This document shows positions 36,901-41,442 of a stretch of 41,442 nt of DNA, piece after piece. This stretch comes from JBAZHE01 sp041652555. Its GTDB lineage: Bacteria > Patescibacteriota > Patescibacteriia > Patescibacteriales > WJLG01. The notes beneath the pieces were generated by a model. That model was not told where the DNA came from, ran no database searches, and saw nothing but the letters and a program-made list of their open reading frames with translations. The first letter of the stretch is position 1; each line of letters opens with the position of its first letter. The translations under genes were made by a program, and so were the position numbers. Location of the stretch: contig JBAZHE010000010.1 in NCBI GenBank assembly GCA_041652555.1, forward strand, positions 1-41,442, written 5' to 3'.

Positions 36901-37463
36901 GTTTCGCAACGCGGACAGACATGCATTGAACGATAATCTTTATAAACTAAACCCTTATCAAAAAGCTGTTTGAAATTCCACCAAATCGTTTCCATAAACG
37001 GCAAGTCCATAGTGCGATACGGATACTCCATATCTACCCAACGACCCAAACGTTTAATAGTTTTTTTCCATTCATCGGCATAAGAAAAAACTTTGGAACG
37101 ACAAAGACGATTGAATTCAGCCACGCCGACTTTTTCTTCAATTTCTTTTTTAGACGAGAGGCCTAATTCTTTTTCAACAATATTTTCAATCGGCAAACCA
37201 TGACAATCCCAACCCCAACGACGATGCACGCTATAGCCGTTCATTGTCCAATAACGAGGAACAACGTCTTTCATTAAAGAGGCAACTAAATGGCCGTAAT
37301 GCGGGGTACCGGTAGCAAACGGCGGACCATCATAAAAAACATACTCGCCTTTTGGCGCATCTTTAGCAACCGATTTCTCAAAAATCTTATTCGCTTCCCA
37401 AAACGCCAAAACATCCCCCTCCATTTCAGTGAAAATATTTACTTTAATTTTATTATTCTCCAT
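33906..37463 (-). CDS. ileS: Isoleucyl-tRNA synthetase (type 2) with inserted histidine phosphatase domain
   Basis: The 1185-aa class I synthetase has HYGH (55-58, as in eukaryote-like IleRS), WGWDCHGLPIE, the CP1 editing domain (TTTPWTLPGN and GTGIVHIAPAFGEDD) and KMSKK (807-811). An anticodon-binding region (about 880-1050) and a C-terminal extension follow. The unusual feature is residues about 497-703, a complete branch-1 histidine phosphatase domain: LILVRHGESENN (R506, H507), SSPILRARETA, the acid motif EMELGSWED and IIIVTHGDP (H656). It is inserted between the two halves of a zinc ribbon (C477/C479 and C717/C720). Type 2 IleRS enzymes are typically mupirocin-insensitive. Two heptamer arrays are read in frame (34806-34833, 36712-36739). 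GGAG lies 5 nt before the ATG. Confidence 0.95.
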   Translation of the reverse strand: MENNKIKVNIFTEMEGDVLAFWEANKIFEKSVAKDAPKGEYVFYDGPPFATGTPHYGHLVASLMKDVVPRYWTMNGYSVHRRWGWDCHGLPIENIVEKELGLSSKKEIEEKVGVAEFNRLCRSKVFSYADEWKKTIKRLGRWVDMEYPYRTMDLPFMETIWWNFKQLFDKGLVYKDYRSMHVCPRCETTLSQSEVAEGYKDVKDLTVTAKFELVEEPGTFVLAWTTTPWTLPGNVALAVGESIKYKVLSIKGEEGKYILAQERIDDVMKDKEYEVVEEIGGKDLVGKKYKPVFDNYINDEKIENKENGWKIYAADFVDTETGTGIVHIAPAFGEDDMKLGRAEKLPFIQHVSMDGTFKPEMGEMAGMHVKPKDDVQATDVAVIKYLAAKGLLFSKEKHEHSYPHCWRCETPLINYATSSWFIDITKIKNKMLDEAKDINWSPEHIKDGRFGQWLEGARDWSISRQRFWASCIPIWECSCGQRKVLGSLEELYKESNGALTKLILVRHGESENNIKDIISTQLDKYDLTEKGKKQAKEAAKKIKAEISKDEVVLFSSPILRARETANIIAHEIKVEIELSDGIKEMELGSWEDCDEKELSLTDDLRKEYDKIPRDQKWSVKRGETGESSADVAERVYSWLKEILKKHAGKTIIIVTHGDPVIDLINKLKARDEKESAKAWAGPEYPENACVKTVYVNNATALEMDLHKDSLDEIKLSCDKCEGEMKRVPDVLDCWFESGSMPYAQWHYPFENKEHLDKNFPAQFIAEGIDQTRAWFYYLHAISVGLKGKCAFDNAIVNGIVLAEDGKKMSKKLKNYPDPNEVLEKHGADALRYYLLTSPVMQAENMSFSEKGVAESLRKVNMLLWNVYKFYETYANQITNYELQITNLPNILDKWIVAKFNQLVLEVSSGMTNYDLPRATRPIALFIDDFSTWYLRRSRDRFKDEGEDKNNALATTKFILENLAKVMAPFTPFIAEQLWQKVTRNNFANAEKSVHLEEFFKAEKVDDKIINEMKQARDLVEVVLSLRDENNLKIRQPLSWIRPVLNGTIWEPEEQLRNIILDEVNIKKWRENETELNENIKGFGETRNNFECLLNIELTPELVAEGLKRELVRFINAERKNADLTIADRIKLQISTESETVKNAVKLFEADLKKDVLADEIIIGDAEEGKEVNVNGEKVIIKVEKI
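34806..34833. repeat. Heptamer array inside ileS (first)
   Basis: ATTCGTA, ATTTGTA, ATTCATA, ATTTGTA on the plus strand. On the coding strand it is translated as ITNYELQITN, in the linker before the anticodon-binding domain. Confidence 0.8.
36712..36739. repeat. Heptamer array inside ileS (second)
   Basis: TTTATAC, TTAATAC, TTTATAC, TTTATAC on the plus strand. Translated as IKYKVLSIKG inside the editing domain. Confidence 0.82.
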
Positions 37464-37473
37464 AAAAACTCCA

Positions 37474-37572
37474 TGTCATTCCGGCGCCCCAAAGGGGTTC
37501 CTTTGGAAAAGGCGGGAATCCAGTGTTTTTTCGTGCAATAAACTATGGATACCGGCCTTCGCCGGTATGACA
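37474..37572. repeat. 99-bp inverted-repeat element upstream of ileS
   Basis: Outer ends TGTCATTCC and GGTATGACA with inner hairpins. The right arm (CCGGCCTTCGCCGG) and the GGCGGGAATCCAG motif match the element before murI. The left arm is interrupted by about 20 bp with its own CCCC/GGGG and CCTTTGG pairing. It ends 11 nt before the ileS ATG. Confidence 0.82.
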
Positions 37573-37604
37573 CAACTGTTATTTTGTGCTTATTTTATAC
37601 TATA

Positions 37605-37633
37605 ATCTTAGCGTTTTTTAACATTTTTGTCAA
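37605..37633 (-). promoter_or_regulatory. Candidate ileS promoter
   Basis: On the minus strand TTGACA (37628-37633), 17 nt, then TAAGAT (37605-37610). The leader to the ATG would be about 135 nt and contain the inverted-repeat element. Confidence 0.5.
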
Positions 37634-37652
37634 AATAAAAAAATAAAAATAT

Positions 37653-37680
37653 TTATCATTAATCATCTATCATTTATCAT
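37653..37680. repeat. Heptamer array overlapping the mrdA stop codon
   Basis: TTATCAT, TAATCAT, CTATCAT, TTATCAT on the plus strand. The last codons and the TGA stop of mrdA (37670-37672) fall in the third and fourth units, so the array has set where the protein ends. Confidence 0.8.
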
Positions 37681-39586
37681 TTTTTGAAAAGTAGTATTTC
37701 ATAATATCATGCGCAACAGTGAGGGAAACCTGACTGCCTTCAATTCCCTCTTCTACTAGAACCGTCACGACAATTTCCGGTTTTTTGTAGGGCGCAAAGG
37801 CCGTAAACCAGGCGTGTGGGTCTTTATTGGTTGCCCACTGCGCCGTGCCGGTCTTGGCTGCTGTTTCTACCGGCAGATCAAGCATTCTTTTCGCCGAACC
37901 GATAGTTACTGTTTGTCTCATCCCTTGCCGCACCACCTCCACATTGTAATCATCTATAATTCCACTTTTAGTTTCAGAAACTATTTTTTCCACAGAACTA
38001 TTGTTGTCATCTAAAACATCCTTAACCAAATGCGGCTGAATTATTTTACCACCATTAGCGAAAAAAGCAGTCCAACGCGCGACTTGCAAGGGTGTTACTA
38101 ATAAATCTCCTTGGCCGATGGCTAAATGATAAGTATCACCAATATACCAAGCCTCTTCGCGCACTTTTTCTTTCCATTCTTTACTCGGCACAAAACCCAA
38201 AGATTCATTGGGCAAATCAATCCCAGTTAAATCACCCAAGCCGAACAAACGAAAATATTTTACTAAGCGGTCAACTCCCAGACCGGTAAAATTTTCATAG
38301 CCACCACCGATATAATAAAAAAAAGTGTTCACTGAATCAGCTAGCGCTTTACGAACATCTGTCCAACCATGTCCACCAGCTTTCCAATCAGGAAAAAACC
38401 AGATACCAACACGCAAACCGCCGGAAGAAAAAACCGAGGTCTTTTCAGAAATCACTTTTTCCTGCAAAGCCGCCGCCGCCACAATCATTTTTACCGTCGA
38501 GCCGGACGGATACTCACCGGCAATTGCCCGATCAAAAAGCGGCTGATCAGAGTCTTCTATTAATTCTTTATAATCCTTAGCTTTTATGCCGGATGAAAAA
38601 AGATTATTATCATAAGCCGGCAAACTAACTAAAGATAAAATTTCACCGCTAGCCGGATCCATTATCACCACCGCACCTTTCCTTAATTTTAATTTGGACA
38701 TTTCTGCAGTTAATATTTCTTCGGCTTTTTTCTGTAAATCATAATCCAAGCTCAACACTAAATTGTCGCCATCAACGGCCGACTGATTAGATAAAATTTT
38801 CTTCTCATGCCCCAAGGCATCAACCTCTATTTTTCTTTTGCCGTTTTGACCGCGTAATTTTTCTTCCCAAAAACTTTCTAATCCGGCCTTGCCGATATAA
38901 TCATAACCCAAAGGAATTTTCTCCAAATCATCCAGACTGATTTTTCCGGTATAACCTAAAACGTGAGACAACGAAGAAACGCCACCCAGATATTCACGCC
39001 GGCCACCTTCGGAAACGGCAATACCGGAAAATTTTGCTTCCGCCAAATATAGTCGCAAGGCCGCTTCATAACCTATATCATCCGCTAAAAGAAGGGAGCG
39101 ATAAGATTCCAAGGAATCTTTTTTTATTTTATCCAAATCCGTTTCAGCTAATGATATAAAATCAATCGTAGAAGTTGCATCATCTAAAAAAATTACGCCA
39201 GCCAAACGCTCTAAAAAAGATTTTCTTTCATCTTTATTGTCCGGCAAATCCGCCGGCACAGCCAGAACGCTAAAACGAGCGATATTACGCACCAACGGCT
39301 TCATATTTCGATCATAAATAATGCCACGGCGCGCTTCCACTTTTTGCGTACGAATACTATTTCTTTCAGATTGGGCGCTATAAAAATCACCATTGATTAT
39401 TGATAACCAAAAAACTCGACCGACTAAAATAAAAACAGCTAAAAAAACTAGCATCGCGGCGATTTTGGCGTACGAATAATTAAAAGATTTTCCGACTACT
39501 TCGCCGGCCGCGTTGCCACCGGTAAAAGAATTTTCTACCCATTCCCGAACATAAGAATATTTTTCCAACTTTCCGACTGAACCCAA
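37670..39586 (-). CDS. mrdA: Penicillin-binding protein 2 (peptidoglycan transpeptidase)
   Basis: The 638-aa protein has one transmembrane segment (about 45-65), a PBP dimerisation domain (RRGIIYDRNMKPLVRN near 90-105) and the transpeptidase domain with SxxK (Ser363-T-V-Lys366), SVN (418-420) and KTG (578-580). In the rod complex it crosslinks wall along the cell cylinder. The start appears to be a TTG at 39584-39586 with GAGGG just upstream; an in-frame TAG blocks longer reading and no ATG lies before the membrane segment. It follows mreD by 58 nt, as in many mre-mrd operons. rodA is not in the window. The C-terminus ends within a heptamer array. Confidence 0.95.
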   Translation of the reverse strand: MGSVGKLEKYSYVREWVENSFTGGNAAGEVVGKSFNYSYAKIAAMLVFLAVFILVGRVFWLSIINGDFYSAQSERNSIRTQKVEARRGIIYDRNMKPLVRNIARFSVLAVPADLPDNKDERKSFLERLAGVIFLDDATSTIDFISLAETDLDKIKKDSLESYRSLLLADDIGYEAALRLYLAEAKFSGIAVSEGGRREYLGGVSSLSHVLGYTGKISLDDLEKIPLGYDYIGKAGLESFWEEKLRGQNGKRKIEVDALGHEKKILSNQSAVDGDNLVLSLDYDLQKKAEEILTAEMSKLKLRKGAVVIMDPASGEILSLVSLPAYDNNLFSSGIKAKDYKELIEDSDQPLFDRAIAGEYPSGSTVKMIVAAAALQEKVISEKTSVFSSGGLRVGIWFFPDWKAGGHGWTDVRKALADSVNTFFYYIGGGYENFTGLGVDRLVKYFRLFGLGDLTGIDLPNESLGFVPSKEWKEKVREEAWYIGDTYHLAIGQGDLLVTPLQVARWTAFFANGGKIIQPHLVKDVLDDNNSSVEKIVSETKSGIIDDYNVEVVRQGMRQTVTIGSAKRMLDLPVETAAKTGTAQWATNKDPHAWFTAFAPYKKPEIVVTVLVEEGIEGSQVSLTVAHDIMKYYFSKNDK

Positions 39587-39644
39587 GGCACCCTCACGAA
39601 TAATAAGGGGTCTCTGTCTTTCCTAATTTTTATTTTCTTTTCTC

Positions 39645-40175
39645 TCATTTATTTCCTTTAACAATAAAAAATGGCTTCAAACGATCAGACAAAGCGCCAA
39701 AAAAATAAAATACCAAGCTGGAAACGCTTAAATTCAAAATTATAGCCAAAAGCAAAGACAACCAAAATTTCTTTTCCAGAATAAACAGCGGCTCGCCAAC
39801 CGAAAATTTAATCGCGTAAAAAGCGCCATAAAAAACAAAATAGTAAAAAATTACTGCAAAGAAAGTAAGCCCCCAGCAAGAATAAAGAGAACGATTGGTA
39901 AAAAAATTAAGCGATAAAAATTTGGCGAAAAGAAAAACTGCTGGCAAAAAAATCATAAAAAAACCAAACGGCGCGGCATAATAAAAATCAAAAATAAAGC
40001 CGGCAAAAAGAAACCACCAAAAAAGATTATCATGGCTGAACTCCAAGAAAAAAACCAAAAAAATTATAAAAAAATTTATTTCCCGCAAATACCAAGGCAA
40101 ACTGCCGGCAAAAGAAATTTGCCAAACAGCCAAAAGTGAAAATAACAATAGATACCAAAAAAATTTTACCATCAT
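39645..40175 (-). CDS. mreD: Rod shape-determining protein MreD
   Basis: The 176-aa, very hydrophobic protein has about five membrane segments and no soluble domain, the size and layout of MreD. The sequence itself is poorly conserved in this family, so the call rests partly on place: 6 nt after mreC and before mrdA. It starts with two adjacent ATG codons. It would link the MreB filament to wall synthesis together with MreC. Confidence 0.85.
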   Translation of the reverse strand: MMVKFFWYLLLFSLLAVWQISFAGSLPWYLREINFFIIFLVFFLEFSHDNLFWWFLFAGFIFDFYYAAPFGFFMIFLPAVFLFAKFLSLNFFTNRSLYSCWGLTFFAVIFYYFVFYGAFYAIKFSVGEPLFILEKKFWLSLLLAIILNLSVSSLVFYFFGALSDRLKPFFIVKGNK

Positions 40176-40181
40176 AAGTGC

Positions 40182-40997
40182 TTAACGTGGCAAAAGCACG
40201 GAAACGATTATTAAATTATCCAGATTAGCCGCCGGTTCAGCCGTGACTTTCTGCCAAATTTCATTGCTACCACGGTAAACATCGGAAACTTTTCCAATAA
40301 AAAGGCCAGCCGGAATATCCGGTTCTAAACCAGAAGTAACTAAATTATCTCCTATTTTCACTTCTTCGGCTTGTGGCACAAAATTTATGGCGATAGTCAG
40401 ACCAAGATTGCCCTCAGCCAAACCGACAGTATGATTCTTATTCTGTAAGCCAGCCGCCAAGCGACAACGGCTAGAAACGGTTAAAACCACGCGAGAAGTT
40501 CGCTCACCGGCTTGATAAATTTTTCCGATTACTACGCCATTGCCGTTTAAAACCACCAAACCTTCATAAACTCCATCTTTCACCCCCTTATCTATTAAAA
40601 TATCACCGACATTCTCACTAACACCGGAAAAAGCTTCACTCGCGATAACATTAGCCATAACGTAACGAGAATCTTTTCTCTCGCTGAAAAATTTTAAATG
40701 CTGGCGCAAACTGGAGTTTTCCTCTTCCAATCTTTTTAAAGAAGCATTTTCCGCTTCTGCTATTTGCAGGTGGCCTTCCAAATCCCTAATCTTTTCCGAA
40801 AACTCCCCCCTAGCTATTTGATCATGAAAAAAAAGATTAATACTTGCGCCGCCGGACTGAAAAAAAGAAGCCAGCGGATTAAAAATCGTTTGAAAACCGG
40901 ATTCCAGGGGTCGTAAAACGCCAAAAAAATGCAAAAAAATAAGCAATCCCACTGTTGCTAAAAAAAATGCTATTAATTTGAAATTAAATTTTTTCAT
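40182..40997 (-). CDS. mreC: Rod shape-determining protein MreC
   Basis: The 271-aa protein starts at the ATG at 40995-40997 (MKKFNFKLIAFFLATVGLL), preceded by GGGGTG. The frame is open to a TTG at 41030, but those 11 codons come from repeat-like GC-rich DNA. One membrane anchor (about 6-26) is followed by a coiled coil (about 60-100: IRDLEGHLQIAEAENASLKR) and the MreC beta domains with VIASEAFSGVSENVGDILIDKG, GVVIGKI and GDNLVTSGLEPDIPAGLFIG. It acts at the outer face of the membrane as scaffold between MreB, MreD and PBP2. Confidence 0.94.
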   Translation of the reverse strand: MKKFNFKLIAFFLATVGLLIFLHFFGVLRPLESGFQTIFNPLASFFQSGGASINLFFHDQIARGEFSEKIRDLEGHLQIAEAENASLKRLEEENSSLRQHLKFFSERKDSRYVMANVIASEAFSGVSENVGDILIDKGVKDGVYEGLVVLNGNGVVIGKIYQAGERTSRVVLTVSSRCRLAAGLQNKNHTVGLAEGNLGLTIAINFVPQAEEVKIGDNLVTSGLEPDIPAGLFIGKVSDVYRGSNEIWQKVTAEPAANLDNLIIVSVLLPR

Positions 40998-41055
40998 AAA
41001 ATACACACACCCCGTCTCGGAGTACGCCAAAGGCGACCCGTTGGGTCCGGCCCCC

Positions 41056-41075
41056 CCTGCCTACCGGTAGGCAGG
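41056..41075. repeat. Perfect 20-bp palindrome in the mreB-mreC gap
   Basis: A self-complementary sequence centred on ACCGGT with CCTGCCT arms, within a GC-rich 60-bp stretch unlike the AT-rich surroundings. Probably a REP-like dispersed element. Confidence 0.8.
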
Positions 41076-41089
41076 TTTCTAGAGGAGAT

Positions 41090-41442
41090 TTAAACCTGCC
41101 CGCCGCCTTGAGCCAAGACTTTTTTCAATAAATCATCATCGGAAAGAAGCGTACCTAGACCGCGCACCACGCAAGTCAAAGGATCATCAACTAGACGCAC
41201 CGGAATTTTTGCTGCTTGGGAAAGGTGTTTGTCTAAACCGCGCAACAAAGCGCCGCCACCGGAAAGATAAATTCCATTTTCGTAAATATCGGCCACCAGC
41301 TCCGGCGGAGTGGCTTCTAGAGTTATTTTTATATTTTCCGTAATACGATTGATTGATTTTGCAATAGCTTCACGAACTTGCGCCTCATCGACCATCACCG
41401 CTTTTGGCAAACCATTCAAGATCGCGGCCGCGGACTTCCATT
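41090..41442 (-). CDS. mreB: MreB C-terminal part, cut by window edge, probable frameshift
   Basis: About 109 residues match the end of the actin-like MreB: NGLPKAVMVDEAQVREAI, the phosphate/adenosine-binding GIYLSGGGALLRGLDKHL, and a typical C-terminus (DPLTCVVRGLGTLL). MreB is usually about 340 aa; the rest is off the right edge. At 41418-41441 the conserved block MEVRGRDL is encoded in a different frame from the following NGLPKAV. This fits loss of two bases (or an equivalent error) at 41417-41421. It heads the mreC-mreD-mrdA run. Confidence 0.9.
   Translation of the reverse strand, partial: WKSAAAILNGLPKAVMVDEAQVREAIAKSINRITENIKITLEATPPELVADIYENGIYLSGGGALLRGLDKHLSQAAKIPVRLVDDPLTCVVRGLGTLLSDDDLLKKVLAQGGGQV

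Noticed and set aside
40998..41030. TTG start for mreC adding MAYSETGCVYF
   Set aside because: The added residues come from GC-rich repeat-like DNA. The ATG at 40997 gives a normal MreC signal anchor and has GGGGTG upstream.
1..41442. tRNA or rRNA genes, CRISPR arrays, insertion sequences
   Set aside because: I saw no tRNA-like T-loop and acceptor pairing, no spaced identical repeats and no transposase motifs on either strand. A covariance-model scan would be needed to exclude a small RNA fully.

Overview
The window looks like chromosome from a Candidate Phyla Radiation (Patescibacteria) bacterium. The evidence is AT-rich DNA, standard stop codons (TGA is used as a stop by mrdA), long Thr/Ser-rich secreted proteins with a shared C-terminal domain, a eukaryote-like (type 2) IleRS, a LemA/HtpX pair, and short tandem heptamer arrays within and between genes. 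I cannot name the lineage below that level. All 24 supported genes lie on the minus strand, so transcription runs from high to low coordinates. No tRNA, rRNA, CRISPR array or transposase is visible.

Region 1 (1-15547) is a cell-surface and secretion island. In transcription order it holds a membrane-anchored DUF1566 protein, a 1783-aa multidomain secreted protein with a glycosidase-like core, an S8 subtilisin-like protease, an AAA ATPase/DUF234 gene with its own promoter and operator-like palindrome, and a secreted LamG-LamG-lipase protein that runs off the left edge. The protease and the glycosidase-like protein end in the same 193-residue domain, aligned without gaps. The ATPase gene is flanked by an 18-bp direct repeat that matches the last codons of that domain.

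Region 2 (15548-25671) is the transcription/translation core. The operon rpoB-rpoC-rpmB-M50 protease ends at a strong terminator, and is followed by a Bro-N (antirepressor-like) gene with its own promoter. A leader of about 470 bp lies upstream of rpoB and contains a promoter and an intrinsic terminator.

Region 3 (25672-32207) mixes cell-wall precursor and envelope genes (FemAB-like transferase, murI, a MurE-like ligase) with a compact cluster of a CPBP protease, U32 peptidase, ruvA and a NYN-domain protein. Region 4 (32256-37669) holds lemA, htpX and ileS. The IleRS carries a complete histidine-phosphatase domain inserted inside a zinc ribbon of its catalytic core, which is the most striking protein architecture here. 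Region 5 (37670-41442) is the rod-shape cluster mreB (C-terminal part, with a probable frameshift at the window edge), mreC, mreD and mrdA.

Repeats are plentiful. There are inverted-repeat elements next to the murI and ileS start codons, one translated in frame inside the FemAB-like gene, a nested hairpin between lemA and htpX, and seven arrays of degenerate 7-bp units.
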